The translations under genes were made by a program, and so were the position numbers. A model generated the notes under the pieces. The model did no database searches and was not told the DNA's origin. It saw only the letters and a program-made list of their open reading frames with translations. This document shows, one piece after another, positions 51,305 through 59,899 of a stretch of 64,000 nucleotides of DNA. Position 1 is the first letter of the stretch, and every line of letters begins with the position of its first letter. The DNA comes from CAYRJD01 sp965247395. GTDB lineage: Bacteria > Actinomycetota > Acidimicrobiia > Acidimicrobiales > Poriferisodalaceae. The stretch lies in assembly GCA_965247395.1 (NCBI GenBank), contig OZ252012.1, positions 248,001-312,000 on the forward strand, given 5' to 3'.

Positions 51305-53590
51305 CTATGCGTTGAGTGTCTCCCAGACCCTCTGCGGAGTGATCGGCATCTCCACATGACGAACGCCTAGGTGAGACAAAGCATCAACCACCGCGTTTTG
51401 TACCGCTGGCGTTGATCCGATAGTTGCCGACTCACCGATTCCCTTTGCGCCCAGCGGGTTAATAGGTGTCGAGGTCTCCATCGGGACACGCTCAAAGCTG
51501 GGGAATTCCGAAGCAGCCGGAAACAGATAATCGCCAAACGTGGCGGTTAACGGGTTGCCGTCAGGGTCGTACACAAACTCTTCATACAGGGCTTGCGATA
51601 TTCCCTGGGCCGCTCCGCCGTGTACCTGGCCCGCAACCAGCAACGGATTTACCATTACACCGCAGTCATCACAAGCGATATGTCGCAAAACCGATGTTTT
51701 TCCGGTGTCGGTGTCAACCTCCACCACGCACACGTGCGCACCAAAGGGAAAAGTCGATCCTTCCGGTGCAAAAACATGCTCAGCCAACAATGTGGCCTGT
51801 GACGAGTCTCCGTCAGCGGTGCCGTTTCCTGAGCCGCCTGCTACCTCAGTAGCGATCTGCGACCAGTTGGCGGTAACCGTGGGAGTGCCAACCACATGAA
51901 ATACTCCACGCTCCGCATCCAGCGTTACGTCATCTTTTGCAGCCTCAAGCAGGTTGGCCGCATGCTCGGTGGCCTGGCTAATCAGCTCATGTGTGGCTTC
52001 ACGCACCGCACTGCCGCCGTTTTGCAAAGACTTTGAGCCGCCGGTGCCCCAGCCTTTAGCAACGTCATCGGTATCGCCGTGACGCACTTCGATCTCATCC
52101 ATACCGATACCGGTCAGCTCGCTAGCGATCATGGCGAAGGTGGTGTGATGGCCTTGACCGTGCGAAGAGCTACCGGTGCGCACCAAGCATGACCCGTCCG
52201 AACACAACTCGATAGAACCGAATTCTTTTTCACGCACTGGATTGGTTATCTCAACATATGCCGACAGTCCGATCCCTAGCTGCTTCACATCACCGGCCTG
52301 GCGACGCTGCTCTTGCTCGGCGCGCAGAGTTTCGTAGCCAGCTGCGTTTAGTGCGTTAGTAAGAGCCGTGTCGTAATCGCCTGAGTCGTAGGTTGTGCCG
52401 ATGGCGGTCTTAAACGGAAATGCGTCGGCGGCTATGAAGTTACGCCGCCGAACTTCACTGGGATCCATACCGATCTCAGCAGCAAACACGTCGATGGTTC
52501 TTTCTATGGCAGCTGCGGCTTCAGGGCGACCGGCACCGCGATATGCGGCTAGCGGGCATGAGTTTGTGACGATCGATTGGCTCTCAAAGGTGACCGAAGC
52601 GATGTCGTACACGCCGCTGGCCATGGTGAGGGTCATGCGAGGCAGCACACCACCGATCTCTGGATAGGCACCCGCATCTTGCACGACCTGCAAGTGGTAA
52701 GCGGTGATGTTGCCGTCCTTATCGCCGCCCATCTTGGCGTACTGAACTTGACCGCGCCCGTGCCCTAGGTCAAGCATCGATTCGGTGCGGGTTTCTTGCC
52801 ACAAGGCCGGGCGATCCAACGCGCGAGCGACCCAGCAACACAGCACCTCGGGCGGATATTGACCGTTCTTGGCCCCGAAGCCGCCGCCCACATCTGGCGC
52901 TATCACGCGCACCTGATCGCGTTCGAGACCGAATGTCCTAGCTAGACCGTCACGAGTGCCGTGAGCGTTCTGAGTCGAAGACCATTTTGTTAGACGACCG
53001 TCTTCCCAGACGGCAAGCGCTCCGCGCGTTTCCAGCGGACAAGGGGCGACCTTGTTGTTGACTATGCGCTGAGTAATCACAACATCGCAGTCAGCAAACG
53101 GATCGCCCTCGGCTTCGTTGGGGAAAGCACCCGCCACGTTTGTGCCGGCGTCCTCGAACAGAAGCGGTGCGCTGTCCAGCAGTGCGGTTTCGGCATCCAC
53201 CACTGCTGGGAGAGGTTCGTAATCGACTTCTACTAGTTCTGCCGCATCGGCCGCTTGCGCCTGGGTTTCGGCGGCCACGATCGCCACTATTTCGCCGACG
53301 TAGCGCACCTTTTCAGACGCAATGCGGGGGCGGGCCATCTTGTCGTTGAACAAGGGCAATGCGGCCAAGGGTTCAACATCAACGTCTGCTGCGGTCCAAA
53401 CAGCGACCACTCCTGTCGCAGTTTTGGCAGCAGAGGTTTCAATGCTTGTGAGGCGCGCGTGCGCCATCGGGCTACGCACATAAGTGATGTAGACCATGTT
53501 GTCCAGTAGGTGGTCTTGGACGTACTTGCCGCCTACGGTGAGAAATTGCGGGTCTTCAGTACGTAAAACGTTGGTTCCGAGGATGCTCAT
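51305..53590 (-). CDS. CoxL-like molybdenum hydroxylase large subunit, form II (second orphan)
   Basis: 761 residues, clearly paralogous to 4934-7234 along its whole length. N-terminal VLRTEDPQFLTVGGKYVQD, Mo-binding DVGGGFGAKNG, AYRGAGR (about 347-353) and GAKGIGESA with the catalytic Glu (about 719). Form II, so probably not a CO dehydrogenase; substrate unknown (aromatic aldehydes, purines or other heterocycles are possible). CoxM and CoxS partners are not adjacent. The MoxR/CoxE maturation pair lies 4 kb upstream on the other strand. Confidence 0.9.
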   Translation of the reverse strand: MSILGTNVLRTEDPQFLTVGGKYVQDHLLDNMVYITYVRSPMAHARLTSIETSAAKTATGVVAVWTAADVDVEPLAALPLFNDKMARPRIASEKVRYVGEIVAIVAAETQAQAADAAELVEVDYEPLPAVVDAETALLDSAPLLFEDAGTNVAGAFPNEAEGDPFADCDVVITQRIVNNKVAPCPLETRGALAVWEDGRLTKWSSTQNAHGTRDGLARTFGLERDQVRVIAPDVGGGFGAKNGQYPPEVLCCWVARALDRPALWQETRTESMLDLGHGRGQVQYAKMGGDKDGNITAYHLQVVQDAGAYPEIGGVLPRMTLTMASGVYDIASVTFESQSIVTNSCPLAAYRGAGRPEAAAAIERTIDVFAAEIGMDPSEVRRRNFIAADAFPFKTAIGTTYDSGDYDTALTNALNAAGYETLRAEQEQRRQAGDVKQLGIGLSAYVEITNPVREKEFGSIELCSDGSCLVRTGSSSHGQGHHTTFAMIASELTGIGMDEIEVRHGDTDDVAKGWGTGGSKSLQNGGSAVREATHELISQATEHAANLLEAAKDDVTLDAERGVFHVVGTPTVTANWSQIATEVAGGSGNGTADGDSSQATLLAEHVFAPEGSTFPFGAHVCVVEVDTDTGKTSVLRHIACDDCGVMVNPLLVAGQVHGGAAQGISQALYEEFVYDPDGNPLTATFGDYLFPAASEFPSFERVPMETSTPINPLGAKGIGESATIGSTPAVQNAVVDALSHLGVRHVEMPITPQRVWETLNA

Positions 53591-53726
53591 AGGGGCTCTG
53601 TCTAGCGGACGCGGCAGGTTCTAACTCACCATGCCTAAGCTCCCCAGACTTGTTAAACGAGCGCTCAGTCACAGCCTGGTGCGGATTCGCGCTCTCGAGT
53701 AGCCGGTGTAATCGGTGCCGGTGCCG

Positions 53727-54863
53727 CTAGCTGACGACGTTGGCGGTACCTGCCCGAGCCAGTCCAACCCAGGTTGACCCCGGGGTCAACTCCACCGGCT
53801 TGCCGTTGGGGTAGAAAAACTGCGTTACCGCTGTGCTTGAGGCTCGTTGCCAGGTCGCATTCGCCACGCGTCCTCCGCTGAAGATCTGCGCCTCGCCTGT
53901 GCCAATCAGGTGAGGTTCAGGCGTGATGCTTGAGGCCGCACTCTGTCCGTAAGTAACGAATTGCACAATCACGTTTGTCGGCGAAATGCGTGCGCCTGAG
54001 TAGTCAAAATGGGCACTGCCGTATTGGGTGCGGTCATAGCTCGACGTAATCGGGTTCCAGCGGTATTTCACCGGAGTGCCGCCGAAGTTGATGTCCACAC
54101 CGCCCGCTGCAATGGAGTTGGCAGGTTGTTCGCTAGCCGTGCGGTATCGGAACAGTGGCGGGGGAGTACCGCCCTCACCGGGGCGAGCGCGATAAATCAG
54201 TTCCGTCGAGGTAACCAGATTGTGCGGTGCGTACTTGTCCGAGGTGCGTGAAAAGGCTGCTTTACCAATATTGCGATCACTGACCACGATGGCGCCTTCA
54301 CGGCGTAGCAGACTCCACACGGTCTCGTTGGCGCCTGAGTTAACGAATATTGGCTTGTTCAGGTTGCGCAGCAGATCAAAGTCGCCGGTGCGCGCCGAAC
54401 GGATGGGGCCGACCCGTTCAGCGTCTTGGCTGTGAAACACGGCCGCAAACCGGGTAATGGAACCTTCCACAATCTCTTCAAATACGACATCGGCTTGAAT
54501 CAAGCCCCACTGCGGAGAAGCGTCTACGTGATTGTCGATTTTGACGACCGCCGCTGGGCGAGTGATTGTCGCTGTTGTCTCTAAACCGGTTAGCTGAGCC
54601 AAGATTGGCGGCAGGGTTGTGGTGGTGGTAGTCGTGGTTGGCGGCAGGGTTGTGGTGGTGGTTGGCGCAACCGTGGTAGAGGGTGGGTTAGTTGTAGCCG
54701 CTGAGACGCTGGTGCCGCCGCCGCTGCAAGCAGCAGATAGGGCAACAAGTGCGATTAACAGTGCGACCGGTGCAAAAAAAGAAGCATTGGCTTTCGCAAA
54801 AATTCTCCTGGACACAGGAGTGGGCATTTTGGCACGCATGTGCCCGAGAGTACGCGAGCGCAT
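53727..54863 (-). CDS. DUF3048 domain lipoprotein (YerB-like)
   Basis: 378 residues from ATG 54863 (ATGs at 54839 and 54827 are alternatives nearer the signal peptide). Lipobox LSAAC at about residue 46, then a Thr/Pro linker of about 40 residues (TTTTLPP repeats). The folded part has AAVVKIDNHVDASPQWGLIQADVVFEEIVEG, FHSQDAERVGPIRSAR and a C-terminal WVGLA strand, the DUF3048 two-domain pattern. Cell-surface protein of unknown biochemical role. The preceding hydrolase gene ends 37 nt upstream. Confidence 0.88.
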   Translation of the reverse strand: MRSRTLGHMRAKMPTPVSRRIFAKANASFFAPVALLIALVALSAACSGGGTSVSAATTNPPSTTVAPTTTTTLPPTTTTTTTTLPPILAQLTGLETTATITRPAAVVKIDNHVDASPQWGLIQADVVFEEIVEGSITRFAAVFHSQDAERVGPIRSARTGDFDLLRNLNKPIFVNSGANETVWSLLRREGAIVVSDRNIGKAAFSRTSDKYAPHNLVTSTELIYRARPGEGGTPPPLFRYRTASEQPANSIAAGGVDINFGGTPVKYRWNPITSSYDRTQYGSAHFDYSGARISPTNVIVQFVTYGQSAASSITPEPHLIGTGEAQIFSGGRVANATWQRASSTAVTQFFYPNGKPVELTPGSTWVGLARAGTANVVS

Positions 54864-54900
54864 CCGAGATTTAGCGGCAGTCGCGCAGTCGTGCCAGAAG

Positions 54901-55596
54901 CTAAAACACCTCTAGGTGCCCCATCACTGCGTCAATTAGCCCAAGGTTCTTTGGCGTGGCGAAATGATCACAGTTCGCTAGCTCGGTATAAGAGGAGTTT
55001 GCTAGAGCCTCCAGCAGCGGGTCGGCTGGCCCTGCAAAGTCTTCGGTTCCAAGCACCACTCTCACCGGATGCGTGATGGCGGCAAATTGCTCCTTGCCTA
55101 ACGGATGGTGTTTGCGCTTCATAAACGCCGCCAGAGCCTGTCCGTCTTGACCCGGTTCGGCCGCATAACGAGCAAACGTTTGTGCGTGCACGTCAGCGTC
55201 TTCGGCCTCGCCGGTAATCCCGCGGATGATCCGTTTGGCCGATTCCTCATCGCGCTCAAACAGGTTGTTCCCAACACCGGCCACCACTAGCCGTCCGAAG
55301 CTCTCCGGCGCAATGGCTGCCATACACAGCAACGTGCGTGCTCCCATTGAAAAACCCACCCCATCCACTTGTTGGCTTTTACCTACTTCGCTAGCCAGTC
55401 GTTCCACCAGCTTCTGCTCCATATCGGCATAGTCAGCGGGGTCGTGATGCTTTTCGGAGGTTCCATGGCCGGGCAGATCCCAGGCGATTACTTCTCGTCC
55501 CGCATCGGCAAGCAAATCCATTATTCCGGTTGGACGCCAAGTTGATTCCACCGAACCGGTGAAGCCGTGAAGTAACAGCACAGGATTGTCAGGCAC
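54901..55596 (-). CDS. Alpha/beta-fold hydrolase (MenH-like size)
   Basis: 231 residues. LLLHGFTGSVESTW, AWDLPGHGTS, nucleophile elbow GFSMGARTLL (Ser about 92), Asp in LGTEDFAGPADP and His in NCDHFATPK. The compact form resembles MenH-type or carboxylesterase-like enzymes; no menaquinone genes are nearby. Divergent from the AtuA gene, 35 nt apart. Confidence 0.86.
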   Translation of the reverse strand: MPDNPVLLLHGFTGSVESTWRPTGIMDLLADAGREVIAWDLPGHGTSEKHHDPADYADMEQKLVERLASEVGKSQQVDGVGFSMGARTLLCMAAIAPESFGRLVVAGVGNNLFERDEESAKRIIRGITGEAEDADVHAQTFARYAAEPGQDGQALAAFMKRKHHPLGKEQFAAITHPVRVVLGTEDFAGPADPLLEALANSSYTELANCDHFATPKNLGLIDAVMGHLEVF

Positions 55597-55619
55597 GGCG
55601 CGAGTCTTACACGCTGCAC

Positions 55620-55625
55620 TACCTT
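55620..55625 (+). promoter_or_regulatory. -10 box of leaderless AtuA-gene promoter
   Basis: TACCTT is followed by exactly 6 nt (GCGGCT) and the ATG at 55632, within a 35-nt divergent spacer that leaves no room for a normal leader with a ribosome site. Confidence 0.55.
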
Positions 55626-55631
55626 GCGGCT

Positions 55632-57416
55632 ATGAACGCTCCTACTAATAGCTCCAGCATGCGTATAGCCAACTGCAGCGGATTCTTCGGCGATCGGCTC
55701 AGCGCGGCGGTGGAGATGACCGAGGGCGGACCGATTGATGCCCTGACAGGCGACTGGCTGGCAGAGCTCACGATGCTGATCCTGTCTCGCATCCAAGCCA
55801 AACACCCTGGCGGCGGCTATGCCCGCACTTTCGTCACGCAAATGGAGCAGGTCATGGGCACTTGCTTGGACAAGGGCATCAAGGTGGTGTCAAACGCTGG
55901 TGGACTAAACCCGCAGGGCTGCGCCGATGCCGTTCACGAGGTTGCCGATCGTCTCGGGTTGAGCCCGAAGATCGCGTACGTAGATGGCGACGATCTGACC
56001 GAACGGTTGACGGATCTGATTAGCGCTGGCAACGATTTCGCACACCTAGACACGGGTCAGCCGCTCGGTGACATCGCCGAAAGGATCGTTACCGCTAATG
56101 CCTACATCGGTTGCTGGGGAATTGTTGACGCCCTAGATCGCGGAGCGGACATTGTGATCACCGGGCGTGCTACCGATGCAGCGGTCGTGGCCGGTCCTGC
56201 CGCCTGGCATCACGGTTGGAAGCGCGACAGTTGGGATGAGTTAGCCGGAGCCATCGTGGCAGGCCACGTCATCGAGTGTGGCGGGCAAGCCACCGGCGGC
56301 AACTACAGCTTTTTTACCGAGATCGAAAACATGACCTATCCGGGCTTCCCGTGGGCCGAAGTGGCAGCGGACGGATCTTGCGTGATTGGCAAACACGACG
56401 GCACCGACGGTCAGGTGTCAATAGGCACCATTACTTCTCAACTGCTTTATGAGATTCAGAGTGAGCGCTACGCCAATCCTGATGTGGTGTGTCGCTTTGA
56501 CACGATCCAGCTTGAGGAGGTAGCGCCCGATCGCGTGCGCATCAGCGGTACGCGCGGCGAGCCAGCCCCACCAAATCTAAAAGTGTCGATGAACTATCAC
56601 GGCGGGTTTCGCAACCAAATTGCGATCGGGCTGACTGGTATGGACATCGAAGAAAAGGCCGCGCTGATCGAGCGTCAGTTCTGGCATGCCTGTCCGTTTG
56701 CGCCGGAAGACTTTGACGCGGTGGTTACGCGTCTTTCACGCACTGACAAAGAAAATCCCGCCACCAACGAAGAGGCGGTCGCAGTGCTGAAAATCATTGT
56801 GAAAGATCGCGACGAGCGCAAGGTAGGCCGAGCGTTTTCAAACACTGGCACCGAAATTGGCTTGTGTTCTATTCCAGGGTTGTTTGGCACCGGCGGCGGA
56901 CCCGGGCCGGGACAACCCTTCGGTGTGTATTGGCCGGCTCTGGTTAGTTCAGACTTGGTGCCGATGAGAGTGGTGGTGGACGGCCAACAGGCTGCGGTTG
57001 ATAACACCGCGCCTACACCGGCCGCAGACGCACCAGCAGTGCAGCCAACCCCAGTGCAGCTGCCGGATGTTGCCACTGGCGAAACAACCCCGACTCCACT
57101 GGGAGCTCTGTTTGGCGCACGCTCGGGCGATAAAGGCCCCAACGCAAATCTGGGGATCTTTGCGCGCAGCCCAGAGGCGTACGTCTGGCTGGCTGATTTT
57201 CTGACCGTTGAGCGTCTCAAGGAGCTAATGCCCGAGGCTGCTGAACATGAAGTTGATCGCTATGACCTTCCCAATTTGCTGAGCCTGAACTTCATATTTC
57301 ATGGCTTACTAGAGGAAGGCGTGGCAGCTTCTACTCGCCAAGATCCGCAAGCCAAGGCGTTAGGGGAGTACCTGCGCGCCAAAGTGGTAGAGATCCCAGT
57401 AGCGCTCTTGAGCTAG
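55632..57416 (+). CDS. AtuA-family acyl-CoA/terpene utilisation protein (DUF1446) with fused C-terminal domain
   Basis: 594 residues. The main domain (about 10-450) has IANCSGFFGDRLSA, KVVSNAGGLNPQGCADA, ITGRATDAAVVAGPAAWHHGW, ECGGQATGGNY and GTRGEPAPPNLKVSMNY, as in AtuA-type proteins of acyclic-terpene and leucine catabolism. The C-terminal part (about 490-590, LFGARSGDKGPNANLGIFARSP) is the small AtuA-like ferredoxin-fold domain that is often a separate gene. A Pro/Ala/Thr linker joins them. Exact reaction unknown. Convergent with the FAH gene (4-nt overlap). Confidence 0.88.
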   Translation: MNAPTNSSSMRIANCSGFFGDRLSAAVEMTEGGPIDALTGDWLAELTMLILSRIQAKHPGGGYARTFVTQMEQVMGTCLDKGIKVVSNAGGLNPQGCADAVHEVADRLGLSPKIAYVDGDDLTERLTDLISAGNDFAHLDTGQPLGDIAERIVTANAYIGCWGIVDALDRGADIVITGRATDAAVVAGPAAWHHGWKRDSWDELAGAIVAGHVIECGGQATGGNYSFFTEIENMTYPGFPWAEVAADGSCVIGKHDGTDGQVSIGTITSQLLYEIQSERYANPDVVCRFDTIQLEEVAPDRVRISGTRGEPAPPNLKVSMNYHGGFRNQIAIGLTGMDIEEKAALIERQFWHACPFAPEDFDAVVTRLSRTDKENPATNEEAVAVLKIIVKDRDERKVGRAFSNTGTEIGLCSIPGLFGTGGGPGPGQPFGVYWPALVSSDLVPMRVVVDGQQAAVDNTAPTPAADAPAVQPTPVQLPDVATGETTPTPLGALFGARSGDKGPNANLGIFARSPEAYVWLADFLTVERLKELMPEAAEHEVDRYDLPNLLSLNFIFHGLLEEGVAASTRQDPQAKALGEYLRAKVVEIPVALLS

Positions 57417-58306
57417 AGCAGCTGCGTGTCTGGCTCAGCAATAACTGGGTTAGTCAAGGTGCCGATTCCTTCGATGGTGATAGCCACCTCATCGCCCGGC
57501 GCTAGCAGTTTCGGCGGATCAAAAAACAGCCCTACGCCAGCGGGCGTTCCGGTAGTAATTATCGTCCCGGGTTCCAACGTAAATGCGGTAGTGATGTGCT
57601 CTATCAGCTTGTAGCAGTCAAAAATCAGATCGTTGGTGTTGGAGTCTTGGCGCACCTCGCCATTGACAGTGGTCTTCAAGGCCAGCGAATGCGGATCGAT
57701 TTCGTCGCCGGTTACTAACACCGGACCGCAAGGTCCGTGGGTGTCCCATGACTTACCCATAATCATGGTCGGGCTCGCCTTTTGCCAGTCGCGCACGCTC
57801 ACATCGTTCATGATCGTGTAGCCCGCAATCACCGTTGGTGCCTTGTCGGCTGGAACGTGCCGGCATCGTCGGCCGATCACTAGCGCTAGCTCACCTTCAT
57901 AATCCACCATGTCAGGCGCCGCGGAGGGGATGTGTATTGGCGAACCCGGGTTGGTGATGCAGTGGTGATGCTTGGTGAACACGACCGGCACCTTCGGCAT
58001 TTCACGTCCGCCCTCGGCTACGTGGGCTGCGTAGTTGAGACCTACCGCCAAGATCGCAGGTGGGGCGCCAACTGGCGACAGCGCCGTGGCCTTGTCAAGA
58101 GGCGTCTGCGGACCGGTTGCCAGATCTGTGATCTGCGCCAGCGCAGCACTCAGGGGCTTGTTGCGATCGGCACCAGCTTCAGCCAAGAGCGCAGGCAAAT
58201 CGCGATGGTCGGTGGCTATATCCGTAAGAGTGCCGCCTGTTGGAGAGTCGCCGCTCAACACGGCCAGGCGGGCAGCCCCATCACGCAGATGACGCACAAT
58301 TTTCAT
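57413..58306 (-). CDS. Fumarylacetoacetate hydrolase family protein
   Basis: 297 residues. The C-terminal FAH fold begins at about residue 80 (ILAVGLNYAAHVAEGG). Metal-binding acids are in DYEGELALVIGRRCRHV and an Asp in YTIMNDVSVRDWQ. GKSWDTHGPCGPVLV and PGTIITTGTPAGVGLFFDPP are hallmark blocks. Such enzymes cleave or decarboxylate acylpyruvates and aromatic ring-fission products; the substrate here is unknown. Confidence 0.9.
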   Translation of the reverse strand: MKIVRHLRDGAARLAVLSGDSPTGGTLTDIATDHRDLPALLAEAGADRNKPLSAALAQITDLATGPQTPLDKATALSPVGAPPAILAVGLNYAAHVAEGGREMPKVPVVFTKHHHCITNPGSPIHIPSAAPDMVDYEGELALVIGRRCRHVPADKAPTVIAGYTIMNDVSVRDWQKASPTMIMGKSWDTHGPCGPVLVTGDEIDPHSLALKTTVNGEVRQDSNTNDLIFDCYKLIEHITTAFTLEPGTIITTGTPAGVGLFFDPPKLLAPGDEVAITIEGIGTLTNPVIAEPDTQLL

Positions 58307-58436
58307 GGCTTGAACTTAGTCGGCAAAAACAGCGCAGAGCTTTGGGGGAAAGCGACAACAAAACAGGGCCCAACAAAACAAGGTCCAATAAATCAGGCAT
58401 TGCATAATTGCCTCAGTAGTGGCACCCTGAAATCCC

Positions 58437-58940
58437 GTGCGATCAGCGCGGTACGAGCAAGCAACGTCTAACAACTCAATATTCGAACCCATAACCGGGC
58501 TGCCTGACGCACGGGCATACGCCTTGCTGGTGGAACGCAAGCTCTCTCAAGCGCGCCGCTCGCTAAACCCGCTTTCTCTGATAGCGATTGCGATCGACGG
58601 GTTTGAGCAAATAAACGAATCTGAAATTCGAGTAGCAACGCTGATTACAGCGCGCCTGGTGTGCTCTACCTTGCGCCAATCCGACACCGTGTGCCATCTA
58701 GGTGATGGAGTGTTCGTGGCGATTCTTGACGACACCCCTGATAGCGGAGCGATCTGGGCTGCTAACCGCGTCAGGACTGCGGTAGCTAGCAGACATCAGT
58801 CGGTTGCCGTGACGTTGTCGATGGGTGTGGCCGCCTATCCCACGCACGCACTTGAACCGGGCCAGCTGAGCCAGGAAGCGTTTGGGGCGCTGCATGTGGC
58901 GCGCTCGATGGGGCCTGAGCGTTTAGAAGTGGCCAGCTGA
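58437..58940 (+). CDS. Stand-alone degenerate GGDEF-domain protein
   Basis: 167 residues, starting at GTG 58437; CATAAT at 58403-58408 is a possible -10. The domain begins EPITGLPDARAY (about 17-28, equivalent to the usual TGLxNRR), then SLIAIAIDGFEQIN. The GGDEF site reads HLGDGVF (87-93), so the acidic catalytic pair is lost, and DGFEQIN keeps only one of the metal acids. LSMGVAAYP near the C-terminus is standard. It is therefore probably catalytically dead, perhaps a c-di-GMP/GTP sensor or protein partner. No sensory domain is attached. Confidence 0.82.
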   Translation: MRSARYEQATSNNSIFEPITGLPDARAYALLVERKLSQARRSLNPLSLIAIAIDGFEQINESEIRVATLITARLVCSTLRQSDTVCHLGDGVFVAILDDTPDSGAIWAANRVRTAVASRHQSVAVTLSMGVAAYPTHALEPGQLSQEAFGALHVARSMGPERLEVAS

Positions 58941-59053
58941 AATTTGCCGGTTGAAATCAGCCGTCCCGGTATCTGTAAAGCTTGGATCTGAAAGGCTGGG
59001 TTCTGTTAGTAGACCTCAGTGGCAATATGCCAGTAATTGGCTAGGGAGCAGTA

Positions 59054-59824
59054 ATGGCTGAAACAGATTTTTCAAACATCGGCACCAAGGCTGAACTAGA
59101 CGGGCGAGTAGCGCTCGTAACAGGCTCAAGCAGCGGTATAGGCGAGGAACTGGCGCGCCGCTTGGTTGAACTAGGTGCCAAAGTGACCATCAACTCTTCC
59201 TCGTCGGTGGAAGCGGGGAGCGCCTTGGCCGACGAGTTGGGCGACGCTGCTCGTTATCAGCAAGCCGATGTGAGTTCAGAAGATCAGTGCAAAGCGCTGG
59301 TTTCAGAAACCGTCGACGCCTTTGGTCGTCTGGACATCCTCGTCAACAACGCGGGTTACACGCAGGTAATACCGCACCACGACCTTGACGCCGTTACCGA
59401 TGAGATATTCCGCCGGATCCTCGACGTAAACATCATGGGTGCTTGGTATTTGAGTCGGGCCGCGGTTCCGGCCTTGCGTGAAAGTGGAGACGGAAACATC
59501 ATCAACATTACCTCTGTTGCTGGACTGCGGCAAACAGGCAGCTGCTTGCCATATGCGGTTTCTAAGGCCGCCCTTAATCACATGACTCGCTTGTTTGCCA
59601 ATGTGGTGGGCCCTGAGATTCGTGTCAACGCAGTAGCGCCAGGGCTGGTCGCTACGCCCTGGACCGAATCGTGGGATGCGCAACATGCCGCCGTAGCGAA
59701 AGCCGCTCCCATGGGTCGTTCGGCAACGGCGGGAGATTGCGCTCAAGCCATATTGGGAATTCTTCGTAACGGCTATCAGACCGGCGATGTAGTGCTGATT
59801 GATGGCGGCCTAACACTGCGCTAG
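59054..59824 (+). CDS. SDR-family oxidoreductase (FabG-like)
   Basis: 256 residues. LVTGSSSGIGEELARRL (about 22-38), QADVSSED, LVNNAGYTQV, Ser in NITSVAGLRQ, catalytic YAVSKAAL and the C-terminal VVLIDGGLTLR. Classical NAD(P)H SDR of the FabG/3-oxoacyl reductase type; substrate unknown. GGGAGCAG ribosome site upstream. Convergent with the gamma-glutamyltransferase-like gene; the 75-nt gap holds nothing recognisable. Confidence 0.9.
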   Translation: MAETDFSNIGTKAELDGRVALVTGSSSGIGEELARRLVELGAKVTINSSSSVEAGSALADELGDAARYQQADVSSEDQCKALVSETVDAFGRLDILVNNAGYTQVIPHHDLDAVTDEIFRRILDVNIMGAWYLSRAAVPALRESGDGNIINITSVAGLRQTGSCLPYAVSKAALNHMTRLFANVVGPEIRVNAVAPGLVATPWTESWDAQHAAVAKAAPMGRSATAGDCAQAILGILRNGYQTGDVVLIDGGLTLR

Positions 59825-59899
59825 GCCCAGCCGCTGTTCTAGCTGGCCCTGCTCTAGCCGATAGTGCCTCTCGCTAGCAAGCTCTGCTAATAGATCTTG

